A stretch of DNA of 64,000 bases from Anniella stebbinsi (lineage: Eukaryota; Chordata; Lepidosauria; Squamata; Anniellidae), in the NCBI GenBank assembly GCA_029215795.1, contig JARDYH010000001.1:7620001-7684000 (forward strand). Direction: 5' to 3'. Of this stretch, positions 22,277 through 34,400 are shown piece by piece. A program made the position numbers and the translations under genes. The first letter of the stretch is position 1; every line of letters begins with the position of its first letter. The notes under the pieces were generated by a model. That model worked only from the letters and a program-made list of their open reading frames with translations, was not told the DNA's origin and did no database searches.

Positions 22277-23294
22277 TCCGTGTCTCCCCAGCTACTGTGA
22301 GGACTGCAGCTAAGTTCAGAGGGAACAGGGAATTCTGGGCCGGGGGTGGGCAGGTGATGTCATTGTCCCTGCTAATCAAAGAGCCCTGGCACTTCAGCCC
22401 TCTGAATCCCAGCTCCACTACACCACGGCCTGTCAAACGCCATCTCAAGATGCCAGGGTGAATCGCTCCCACTCTCATGCCCCCCAAAAGTCCAGCTGGG
22501 ATGTCATGGGTAGGCCTATCACAGATTTAGGCATGGGAATGGTGGTTGTCTCAGATCTGACCTCCCCCTCCCCTGGGAAGTGAGAAAGTGAGGGTTGGGG
22601 GCTCAGATCTCCAGGCACCAGCTGCACCAAAACCAATTTCTTTGCCACTTAGATACAATTAGAGACATTTAGATAACAAATTGCTACATTAAATTTAATT
22701 ATCCCAGCGGTAATTGGTTACATTGAGAGCATGCTAAGCCCAGTGTGGAGAGGGGGGGGGGGGGGACTCTAATAATTAGGCAGTAAATGTGGGCTCTAGG
22801 TGAGGCTGGAACCTATCAAGACAACCCCTCAACCACCACCCTGCTTACCTGCCGGATTGGCACACCTGCCAATGGGCATCTGTTCCACTAATGGAAGCCA
22901 AGTTTCTTTGCTTGCCCCAGAATATATTTTCAAGGCATAGAACCTCTCAGTCCTAAAATAGTCCTAAAATTACTCCTTGATTCTTTTTTAAAACATCAAA
23001 AAGTTTTTAATGTTTAATATTGTATTATTTTGACACTTTGGTTGTATTTTTATTCAATTATATTTTCGGCTACCTATGTTACTGTCTGATTTTATGGTAG
23101 TAACTGCCCCAGGGGTCTTGGTCAGTTGAGTGGTATACAAGTCTAACACATAAACGAGAGGTCATCTGAGCATATGCAGAGTTCCTCCCTCTCACTACTG
23201 GGTCGTCTTAGCGGTCTTTCACACTGTGGGAATCAGAGGATTCTAGGCGGATTTAGCACCTGCATTACTTTTTTTTTAAAAAGAAATGTAAGCA

Positions 23295-23465
23295 ACGACT
23301 TTTATTTTATTTATTTATTTCATTTTTATGCTGCTCCATAGTAGAGGCTCTCTGGGCAGTTCACAATTAAAACCATAAAATACAGCAAATCAAAACATAA
23401 TATAACGCTTATAAAGTTTTTTTTTAAAAAAAAACTACGCAAAACCAAAAATAAATCCAGCAGCA
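23295..23465 (-). mobile_element. L2-like LINE 3' tail
   Basis: (TTTA)n tail followed by ATGCTGCTCCATAGTAGAGG and CTCTGGGCAGTTCACAATTA, the form shared by copies at 29.4, 34.9 and 45.7 kb. Confidence 0.65.
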
Positions 23466-23559
23466 GTTACAGCCCAGGGAAAGCTATCAAGTACAAGGGA
23501 GTCGTGAGATCCAGGGAGACGCGTTCTGTACATGCTCAGAGTCTTCTCCTTTACCTGTT

Positions 23560-24075
23560 TCAGCCCCGAGACGGTGGGGGCGCGACATCCTGAGTCTGGC
23601 AAGATTTAGGACCGTGCCCCGAGGCGCTTCCACGCGGGAAGGCGCCGCCCCTCGGCTGCCCAGATAGCGCCTGCGCCGGCCGCCCGCTCGACACCTCCGC
23701 CTCTCCCTGCTCTCCATGGCCTCGCCGCGGGCGCCTGCCTTCTGCTGCGCGCCACCCCGAGGCGACCCTCTTTCTCCGGCGGCGCCGCGCGATTTCCAGC
23801 CGCGGCTCTGGAACGGGCTGTGCTTGGGCAGCGCCGCGCTGGGGCTGCTCGCGGGGGCGCTGCTGAAGGCGCTCCGCAGGCGGCAGGGGCGGCGGCAGCG
23901 CCCCAGCGGGATCTGCCGGGCGCCGGACGAACGCCTGGTCGCGGCCAGGGCGCTCCGGGAAGGCTCAATCGCCAGCAATTGGCTGGGCACGGCGGGTGAG
24001 GAGTTCCGGAAGCTTCTGAGCACGTGCAGAAGGCCATCTCTCGAGGGTGCCGCCGCCTTTTGAGGACGGGGCTCC
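23560..24075 (+). promoter_or_regulatory. CpG island over the GPR143-like start
   Basis: A sharply CpG-dense block surrounds the initiator ATG at 23716, covering exon 1 and its upstream flank, while sequence on both sides is A/T-rich. This suggests a CpG-island promoter. No TATA box is evident. A palindromic E-box CACGTG lies at 24021-24026, 25 bp into intron 1. The transcription start was not determined. Confidence 0.65.
23716..23995 (+). CDS. GPR143-like exon 1
   Basis: Residues 1-93 plus one base, ending at ...WLGTAG with donor ggtgag (GT at 23996-23997). It encodes the N-terminus, TM1 (LWNGLCLGSAALGLLAGALL), a basic first loop and the start of TM2. The split Gly codon is at the same place as in GPR143. 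Confidence 0.88.
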
Positions 24076-25761
24076 TGCCTTTTAAATGGGGGACGGGACG
24101 GGCAGAAATCCAACAGGTCAAGATCTCTCTCCGAGGAATGGCTTCTCCTCTAGCCTGCCCCTATTAAAAGATGCAGGAGCTCTCGCAGGGAAACAAGGTG
24201 GTCGGCCTGCCCCCAAGTGAATGGCCCGGGTTGGGGAGGGAGGGATTCCAGGCATCATGCTTCAGTCTCAAGAAGGATAGAATAGAAAAGAACCGGGGCA
24301 CCAGCTGCTCTGTTTAGAGTCTTCCAACCCAAATTCATTTATTCTCCTTTTAAAAATATTTATTCATTGCATTATTTATTGCATTTCTGTACTGGCCAAT
24401 AGCCGAAGGGGTTGGGTGGAGTGGCAGCCTTGGAAGTCCTTCTCATTAACCACAGGTTTGGGGGGAGGAATTTATTTCAAGGAATTGGTAACCTGGAGAA
24501 GATATACACCCTCTCCTACAGAGCCTTGTATGTAGATCGTTAATCCAGCAAAAGGAGTTTTCCCCACGGTTCAGGTGAGCAGTAGAAAAACTTAAATTCA
24601 AACCTTGCACCATCAACACCTTTGTGAGAGCTTCAAAGCTGCTTTTTTAAATTGTTCTTACCACTGGGTTGTTAATGCACCTATTCCAAATGTGTTGTTT
24701 CTGGAAGGTTTGAGTTTTTCTACTGTGCATTTGAATGGCAAGGGGTTGTCCTTTTGTTCGATGAACAAGGGTTCTTTATTTTAGGAAAATGTCTCTCCCT
24801 GCCTTTCTGATGACTTCCAACAATTAAAAAACGAAACCATAAAGGAAATACAGCTTAACAGGCGGTGCTGTCGAATGAAAACTTCCTAAAATGAGGGTCC
24901 ACACCATAAAAAACATCTGCCCCATGAGACAAGCACTTGCTTGAACAGGAAAGTTTTAACTAAGGTGACCATACGAAAAGAGGACAGGGCTCCTGTAGCT
25001 TTAACAGTTGAAAAGAAAAGGGAATTTCAGCAGGTGTCATTTGTATGCATGCAGAAATTCTCTCTTCTTCACAACAGTTAAAGCTGCAGGAGCCCTGTCT
25101 AGCATGACCAGATTCAAACAAGGGCAGGGCTCCTGCAGGCACCTGCTGAAATTCCCCTTTCTACACAACTGCTAAAGATACAGGAGCCCTGTCCTCCTTT
25201 TCATATGGTCACTCTAGTTTTAACCAGGTTCGGGGCCAAAAGTTGCTTCCAAACGAGGCTTTTGGTTGGGTGACCATGGGATTTTTCGGGGAGTCCAGAC
25301 GAGGACATCTCCCCTTTGGAGCCCTCCTGCGTTTTCCCCATTTCTTCTGCCCTTTTTCTTTCTTTCCATGAAAGAACCATTCAAGAGGAAAAGATGGAAT
25401 AACTGCAGAAGGGCCCCTTTGATTTTTAGCAGTAGAAGCCAGAAGCCCCCCCCCCCCCCCCCGGTAAGAGAGGAAGCTGGGGCCACTCTGCTAAGTCTCT
25501 CCTTATCTTCCCTGCAGGGCTCCTTGCCCATTCTGCGCTGTGGCTAGCAGCAGCACCGTTTGCAACAACATCTCCGCTTTGCCTGGTGATCCTGGTACGT
25601 GGTTGGAAGGGGTCCTTGGAGATGGAGAGGGTCGGCCGGGTGGTCCTGCCTTGCTGGCTGAGCACTCTGTTTCCCACCTCCTGAAATAGTAACCCGTGAC
25701 GCCTCTAAAGCTGCCTAAAAGTGTCATGAAAGTGATAAGAATTGGTAGCAAAAGGAAGAGG

Positions 25762-25796
<35 letters not shown>

Positions 25797-28700
25797 CACC
25801 CCTCACTGACTACTTTCCGCCTAGGCCTGGGTGCAATTCTGGTTTGCCTCCCACTTCTGGGCGCTCTTCTGCTACTCCTTGGAGGCCTTCTTGCTGCTCC
25901 GGAACCCAACGGGCCACAGGTAATTTGAGGCGAGAGTGAAAACAGGAAAAGCAGGAGCTTTGGGGGGCCTTAAAGGCCAGCTTCTGGGGAAGGCGGCCGC
26001 ATCCATTTTGCTGGGTTTGGCCACCGTGGCTTGTGAGCCAACAAGACCGAGGTGGGATTTGGAGAATGACCCAAGAAACAGCCTGGGCTGTCCATAAACA
26101 AATGCAGGGTCTATCAATAGCTGTTCTCTGCAATGGCTAAATGGAAATGTATTTATTTTATTTCTTACTGCGTTTATATCCTGTCTTTTTTCCTCAAAGG
26201 AACCCAAGGCGGTGTACATAACCCTCCTCCTCCTCTCCATTTTATCCTCACAACAACAACCCTGTGAGGGAGGTTGGGCTGAGAGTCTGTGACTGGCCCA
26301 AAGTCACCCAGTGGGTTTCCATGGCCGAGTGGGGACTAGAACCCAGATCTCCCGACTCCCAGTCCAACACTTTAGCCACTGTGCCACACTGGCACCTGAA
26401 TGCCAGTTGCTGGGGGTATAAGATGGACAAGGGCTGTTTCCCTCACATTTCGCTGGGGAGCTTCCTGAATTATCCAGCTGGGAGACAGCCTGCTGTGTCA
26501 GATCCCTCCTCCGTTTGTGATCCAGTAGAGCTTCTCTCCTGTTCTTGTGCCTTGTCCAGGCCCGTAGCCGCCTACTACCTGCTCTGCTGGGGTGTGCCGG
26601 CCACACAATGCCTTCCAGGTCTGCTGCTGCTGCTGTCTCCTCTGGATGCTCAGTAAGCATTTGCCGTCCCTCCCTCCCTTGTAAATTAGGAACAGATTAA
26701 CGCCCCCAATCTGTTTCTGGACTGTACCACTTTAAACTGATGGTGGGGGCTCACATGACTGAATGGTTTTGTTTAGTGTGCTTACATCCCAACTTCCTTC
26801 CATCATGGAACCCAAGGAGGTGTACATGGAGTGGTGGTGGTTCCCAGTCTTTCTTCCACACTGACCAAACCTCCTTAGCTCCCGCAAAATGCCTGCATCA
26901 TGTACCCTAAGACACTGCAAGCAGAAAGCTAGCTGTTATGGTGAAGGCCTATGCATAACCTTTTCCATGACTGACTGCTTCTCTTCTACATTCATGGGTG
27001 GCAGGGAGACAAGGGGGAAGTATTGGTATGCTGAAGAGGTTGATCTTGTGAGCTCCCATCTTAATCAGAAATCATATAACCCAGGAAACAAGATTACCAC
27101 CTCTTGGGAAAACTAAGAAGCTTTGGTTAAATGTAGAAGATTAAAATAGGAAACACAAGCTGGGCATTTAAAGTGAGAGCAGGGGGCTTGCATGGCTCAC
27201 ACTCCCCCCCCCCCCACTGCACAAGGTCCCTGATCCGTCAGGTGTCTGAATAATTCAGACATTTGAATCTTGCTCTGGATCCAGGCCAAGGCTGATCAGA
27301 ACCAATTTAGAAGCTCCAAAGCGACCTCCAAAGAGGTGGGTGGTGATGGGGGTGGGGTTGTCTGTGCACAGCCCTGTTGCTGAGTACAAAGCCAAAAGCA
27401 GGTACCAGTTTTAGGTCAGAACTACGGAAGGCCCCTTTTGCCAGCTTCCTTGGGGCCCTTGAAAGATCCGGTTGCTCCTCGAATTCAACGCCAGAGGGCC
27501 TGCTCCGTCACCTTTCAGGACGAAGTTGCACAGGGTCTACATTCCGGTAATCTGTGGCTCCAAGCCTTCATACGTAATGACGCCCTCTCCTCAGTGATAA
27601 CGTCAAGTTGCCCATCGCACGCAGTGAGCTGCAGGTCCCTTCCTCAAAGCATCTTTGTAGGCTCGTCTTGAGTGGAAGAAGGGGAACCCCCTCCCCTCCT
27701 CTGTTAAGGCTTTGCAAAAGAATACAGGCAGATCTCAGAGAGCTTCTTGTCCTGCTGCTTCCTGCTGGGCCAAAAACTGCTGTTGTAAGATCTCCTAGGA
27801 GCTTGAGCAAATGGAGGAGTCGGCATCTGCTTGTTTGGTTTTTAATTAGCCGTCCCGCTCCTCTTATTCCAGCTGCAGCTCCCAGCAGGCATTGGCACAG
27901 GTCCTGGACGTCGTGCGTTACGCCTCTACCTTCGTCCCACTCACCTTGGTCTTCCTGGGAAGCCCTGTACTCTTTTGCAGGGCACTGCAGGCAGGTAAGC
28001 CAAAACAAGACACACACGCCCAGGAGGAGAGGGGTGGCTGCCTTCTAACCTGTCCAAATCTGTCCAGATTCTGGGCTGGGGACTGGAGATTGGGGACTGA
28101 GCTGTGGGGTGTTGAATACCACTTGATGGAGAACCGGAGAAATCATGTGCTGTTGCTCTCCTGTCCCGGTTGTGGATTTCCCATTGGGTCAGCCAGTCAG
28201 CCGCTATGGAAGCAGAACGCTTGAGCTAGAGAGGCCTTTGGTCTCATCCAGCACAGCTGCTTTGACGTCCTTACGAAAAGCACCCTGTGGCTCTCTGTTC
28301 ACCTTGCTTGCTCACCTTTCCACAGCCAGTAACAGCGGATCTAACTCTAATGTTGTGACATGCACCCTGCTTCCTCGGGCGGTGTCAAAGTTCCAGGGGC
28401 ATGGTGCTTGACCAGGCTTGGTTTCGTGGAGAGGAAGAGGTCGCTGGCGATTCAGAGCAGTTCTGTAATGTTTGAGTTTACATGCAGTATACAAGCTTGA
28501 CACTCCAGCAAAGCAAGTTGATGGCTTCCATCTCGGCTGTCCCGGGAGAGGCACCCTGCGTCTCCAGATGCTGTCAGCTTCCAGAGTTCACATCTCGGCT
28601 GAGCCCCTTCTGCTCCTTTCTCTGTCTTAAAACTGACTCAAACTCCAGGCAAACCTAGATGGCATCATACTTAGCTGGAGGAAGAGGCTATCAAGGGCTA

Positions 28701-31370
28701 CTAGCCCTGATGGCTATGTACTACCTCCAGGATCAGAGGCAGTAAGACCTCCACCACACCTAATCCCCTCCAGTTTGCCTCCATGTTTTTTTACCTCTGA
28801 GGCAAAAGCACGTCAAGCTTATGATCCCTTTCACCTGAAGAGCTGCTCCTTCGCTCCTTTGCTCTTCCACTCCACTCCACCCCTCCCCTTCTCTTTCTCC
28901 TTCCAGTCAGGTCCTGGCAGATGAGCACTTCAACCAGACCGCCTTTCTGCCCAGCAAAAATGGAACGACCCTTTAGTCTGGCTCTTTGGGGGCATCGAGG
29001 GTGTACAATCCTGTCTCTGCAGAGATTCGGGTGTTGTATGATTTTAAAAAACTCTTTGGAGCCTGGGATGCAAGGTTTGGGTTTTATATTGAGGCTTGGA
29101 GCCGGCTGCTGGGAGAGATTGCTTTTCCCTACCAGGACCTGATGCAATCCATTCAAGCCCCCAGTTCCTTTAAAACTACACGGAGACTTAGGGTGCGTTA
29201 AATGTGGTTAGGGAAAATAATCCAGACTTTTAGCATTCTAGGAAAGGCTGGGGAAGAGGCAGGGTGTCAGCAGGACAGGCACGGCATCATGTGAGTACCG
29301 TGTTGCAAATCGGCACCCCAGGCATGGCGAGAGTGCACTAAATCGCTGGTGTGATGGAGCTCTAAGCCTCTGTGCCCTAGTTGCTGCAGAACATATTTAT
29401 TTATTTATTTATTTATTTATTTCATTTCATTTCTCTACCGCCCAATAGCCGAAGCTCTCTGGGCAGTTCACAAGAATTAAAACCACAAGGTGCAGCATAA
29501 AATATAAAATGTGGAAGCTTAAAACCGCAGTATAAAAATACAACCAGTATAAAACCAAGCAGCAATGCAGAGATTTCAAATACAGGCTTGAAACAGCAGA
29601 GAGAAAAGGCTAGGATACTAAAATACTGGGAAAATAAAAAGGCCTTCATGTGGTGCTGAAAGGAGTACAGAACGAATTTACACTGTCTTTTGCTCCGTCT
29701 CTCTCGCACACACAGGTGTTGTTGCTGGACAGGTAAACAACAGGGAAATGTTGCAAAACGGAGGATGGACAGGTGTGGTGAGACATTCCTTATCTTACGT
29801 TCCAACGTGGGTGGGAGGGTGCTGTGGCACCATGTCCTGCTTTGTGGGTCCCTGGCTGACAGCTGGCTGGCCACTGTGTGAACAGGGTGCTGGACTAGAT
29901 AGACCTTGGTCTGATCCAGCAGGGCTCTTCTGATGTTCTTATGGGATTTCCCCCAACCCCTTTACAAACCCGACAGAGAAGATCCAGCTTTTGAGAGCAA
30001 TCAGCTAGCAGTCTCCCTTACAAAAGGAAGGTATGGACAGAGGGGGCCAGCAGGTCTGACCAATGCTAAGCATTCCTTCTGACCCAGGGACTCCTCTCCT
30101 GTCCTGTGCAAACCCCCAAACTTCCAGCCGCACACAGGGCCGTGAAGAGCTGATCACATGCCCAGGCCAGATGGGAAGTGTCGTTGTCCCCCCCCCCCCC
30201 CGCATTTCAAACAGCTCATTAAGTATTTTTGTAATCAGTGGCACTGATTCAGTGCTAAATACATATATGAACTAGAACGATTTCTAAAAAAGGTAATGGG
30301 AAGCACTTTTATTCAAGAAGTAAGACATGACTTCTTCACATTCAGAATTTCACGACGGGCGGCTTTTGCGCTGTTTCCGCAAGGCGGGCTCCTCGCTTCT
30401 CGATGGGCCGCTTACACTACGGAAGCAGTAGCGTAAGCTAGGGGGGACCTCCTCGTCGGAGTGCCCTCTCAAAATCGTGGGCCCCGGGCCATCTGGCCCC
30501 ACTGGGCCTCCCTCTGCATGGCCCTGGCCGCACATTCAAACACCATTTGAAAGCCTATAAAGTGCATATTAATTACTATTTGCAAGTAATGTGGTGTATG
30601 TTGTGACGGTATTATGCTTCAGTGGCTAAGGGAATTGGGTCCTATCTTCAGCCAAACATCTGTCTGAACACCCGTCCTTATTTCCAACATCTCCAGATGG
30701 CTTACAACAGCAAAAGAAATATATTATTTTTAAAAAGCAGTAATAAAATACCAGAAAGGCTCCAATTAGAGATGAATGCTTTGTTTAGTCCACATATCAA
30801 ATTACATCCCACATCTTAACAAAAAAAAAATATGTATCTAAATATTAGTATAATTTATTAAATGTTCATCCCGTCCATTTTTTTCCAAGGACCGCTGGAC
30901 ATGATACAAGATTCCCCACACATTATCTGCACAACAGTCCTGTGAGGTAGGTTAGGCTACAAAATTGTGACCACCCAACGGTCACCTTGTGAGCTTCAGG
31001 ACTGGCGAGAATCTGGCCTTGCTAGTACTGTGGCCCCTGCGAACTTTGTAAAATGCCAGTTGTAAATGGAAGTAAGGGTAGAGCCCCCTCCAGCAGGTGC
31101 ATGGAGGTCAGCTGAGTTCATAAAGAGAGACATGCACTCTTAGCGTACATGTCTGTCTTTGGCTGTGTTGCCTGAGCCAAAGACAATATGATTGTTATGG
31201 GTGTATGCCGGAGCATTTGATGCAGGGCAGGGGTAGTGATGGGGAAAGAGGTCGAGGAGGCTGCTGTTAAGAGATTTGAACGCCTGTTCCAAGCACCACT
31301 TTGAAATAGGATCATTATTCGGATGGGGAAGCAGATGGCAGTTCTGCGCTCCGGAGAAGCGTAAATAGGA

Positions 31371-31415
<45 letters not shown>

Positions 31416-34400
31416 TTATTTATCACCCGCCTCTCCCAACGGATCGAGGCGGGGAACAACACCAAACACAAAATACAAAAACTGATTAAAAGCAGATAAA
31501 ACCAGTACATCATTAAAATACCAATAAAACACCAATAAAACACTTTAAAATTCATCTAGGTAGGCCTGCTGGAAGAGATCAGTCTTTATAGATCTTTTAA
31601 ATTCCTGAAGACTAGTAAATTGGCGAATCTCTCCTGGCAGGTCATTCCACAATCTGGGAGCGGCAGAAGAGAAGGTCCTCTGGGTAACGGTTGTCAGCGG
31701 CCGAATTGCGCTTTCTCGTGGTGCTTGTAGAATCATGAGTGAAGGAGAGCATCTGGAGTTTGCATCTCTGTCCACAGGGGAGATTCACACAAGCTCTTGA
31801 GTTGTGTGTTCATTTCACACACTTATAACGCGTGAGACCCAGTGAGTCAGAATCCCTCGCGAAGGATGTCGTAGCTAGCATGCTTCGGGCTGTAACGTTA
31901 GCAAAAGGACAGCCAGTCGCTCGCCGTGAGAGCTCAGTGGCTTGGGAGTGTAAGTTTTTGCAGAGTTCGAAGTTCTACTGAGTCTTCTGCCATCCTGATG
32001 TCTTCAAGCTGCAGGGGTGTCCAGACACGGGCTGGTGTCTTCATTTGGGGCACGAAGGTGATCTCCAAGAGAGCGGATTGAGGCTTAGTCAAGGAATACG
32101 GATCGTGATGACGGCTTTCTTCCCCACAGTGCCAGCTCTGCTGCGGAGAGGCAGGGGGATGTTCACCGCCAGCGAACGGTGTCAGGAGCAGGAGCTCCGC
32201 CGGAAGTTCACCAGCATCATGGCTGCCTTCGCTGCTTGGTACGGAAGGACCCAGCACATTTCTGGCAAGCAAGGCCCTTCCAAGTCATTGCCACGGCTGC
32301 TACGTGGTAGCAAGGAATGCAGGTGTTCCCTCTGCTAGGACACCTGTTCCAATGGCACCTGTCTCTAGAACGCAAACTGATATTTTCTTGTTATGTATTA
32401 TTTATTTAATAGATTTATAGAATGATCTCTAAGCGGTTTACATAACGATACATTTATAGATACAAAAACAGTTAATGTCAAACATTTTATAAAAAAAAAA
32501 ACATTAAAACCAAATAAAACGCCTTAATTGACAAACTGGGTAGTCCAATCAGGGAAGAGACGGGTTTTTAATCGGCACCCAAAACACACCACACTCGGCG
32601 CCTCTCAAATACCAGGGGAAGAGGGCATTCCGTAAGGCGGGTGCCACCACCCAGAAGGCCTGCTTCCAGGTTGCCGTCTGCAGGTCATGTACAACCAGCA
32701 AGGCCACCTCCCATGATCTTAATGGTCACACGTATGTATATCTGTCAGGTAGGCACAGGTGTCTTTCCCCTAGAACAAGGTTAGCTACTCCCTGCCGCCT
32801 TCCACTCTGTGGGGACTGGCAATTCTGCTACATTTATTGAAAGGTCATAGATTAGGGGGAGGGTGGCACCTGGCTGGTGATAGGGGGCTGGGGAAGGGCC
32901 CTGGAGGAGCAGGCGCTTGTGGCTAGGCGATGTGTCTGTTTCTGGTCATGGAAGGGACACCGAGGGCTCCAGGCACATTGCCCAAACAGAGGCTGTGGGG
33001 ATGCTGGTGGGTTAATAGTGTTACTTGCTTCCTCTCCCTTCAGCTGGATGGCAAACGTTTTGCACGAGATGTTTTCGCTGCTGGAACTGGAGGCCTCATG
33101 GAGGGAGGAGATACGGCACATGCTGCGGACGGCAGCACTCACCTGCTGGACCGTCATGGTGAGTTGGACTTCTATGCCATGCTGGGCGAAGAACCTAAGG
33201 CAACGAGACTGGAGACATGGCGACTCTGCCCAAGGCTACATGCAATTCGTGGGTGACCTGTCCTTGTGGGGTTTCTTTGATCCACAATTTTCTCTCCCTT
33301 TGGGTTTCTGGAGCCAATGATCTCTCTGACCCTGGCCCCAAGTGATCGTAGAATCACAAGGCTGGAAAAGCCTCATAGCATAAAGTGCACTCCCCTGTCC
33401 TGAGACAGTAACCTACCCATGGTACCCGACTGGCTCTAGATTGTAGCAGGTCACGGGCAGAGAGAGCTGGCGTCCATCAGGATGCCTTGAAACGTAAGTT
33501 ACTCGGGCAAGTGAGCCAAGCCAGAAGTGGAGGTGGGTGCTTGGCAGAGTCTGAGCCTTTTGCAGTCGCTAGCAATACTCTCTTGCTCACGCTTGTCTCT
33601 TGTCCCTAGGCCATCCTCAACCCTCTCTCGGGGGTCCCGCTCATCCTGGCATTCTCGTCCCGGAGAAGCGGCTTGTGCGCCAGGAAGCGGCTGCCCAGGT
33701 GGAGAGCCTCAAGGGAAACTGCGGAGGACGGCGCCCAGGACAGCGGTGGCTCGCCCCCAGAGGCCACCTCTGGCCGTGCCTTTGCCTTCCTAGTGGACCC
33801 GGCGATGCTAGAGGTGTGCAGCCTCCTGGGTTCCCTGGAGAGCAGCACTTCCGTGGGTAATAATAATAATAATAATAATAATATATTTATCACCCGCCTC
33901 TCCCAACGGATCGAGGCGGGGAACAACACCAAACACAAAATACAAAAACTGATTAAAAGCAGATAAAACAAGTACATCATTAAAACACCAATAAAACACT
34001 TTAAAATTCATCTGGGTAGGGCTGCCGGAAGAGATCAGTCTTTATAGATCTTTTAAATTCCTGAAGACTAGTAAGTTGGCGAATCTCTCCCGGCAGGTCA
34101 TTCCACAATCTGGGAGCGGCAGAAGAGAAGGTCCTCTGGGTAACGGTTGTCAGTCTAGTTCTTGTTGACTGTAATAAATTCTTCCCAGAGGACCTGAGCG
34201 TAAGGGTAAGTTGGGGCTTCGTCGAAGGGCTCCTGCAGGGCAAAGGATCCCAAGGATGCACCCTGGATTATAGAGGGCAAGAGGGAGGGGCTCAAATTCC
34301 CAGGGAGGCTAGGTGCTGAGCTGGGTGTATACAGGCAAGCGGCTTGTTGGAGAAATTTAGACCTCAGCAGTGGATGTGCTTCCTGCCTTCAGCAGGTTTG

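Larger units (their letters stand above)
13371..23559. other. NLGN3 to GPR143-like intergenic region, no gene recognised
   Basis: Apart from the MITE, CR1 and L2-like elements listed separately, I see no exon, RNA gene or conserved coding frame. The remaining open frames are short and have no domain signature. Several C or G homopolymers (e.g. 14942-14955, 21588-21599) interrupt the sequence. Confidence 0.6.

Noticed and set aside
23487..24121. Minus-strand frames of 208 and 171 residues over the CpG island
   Set aside because: They are opposite to GPR143-like exon 1, which has clear homology; the minus frames are Arg/Ala/Pro-rich shadows. A divergent promoter is possible, but no gene is visible.
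30340..30540. GC-rich island of about 200 bp in the GPR143-like intron 5
   Set aside because: It could be a repeat or small CpG cluster, but it has no coding frame, no splice context in the receptor's frame, and no recognisable ends.
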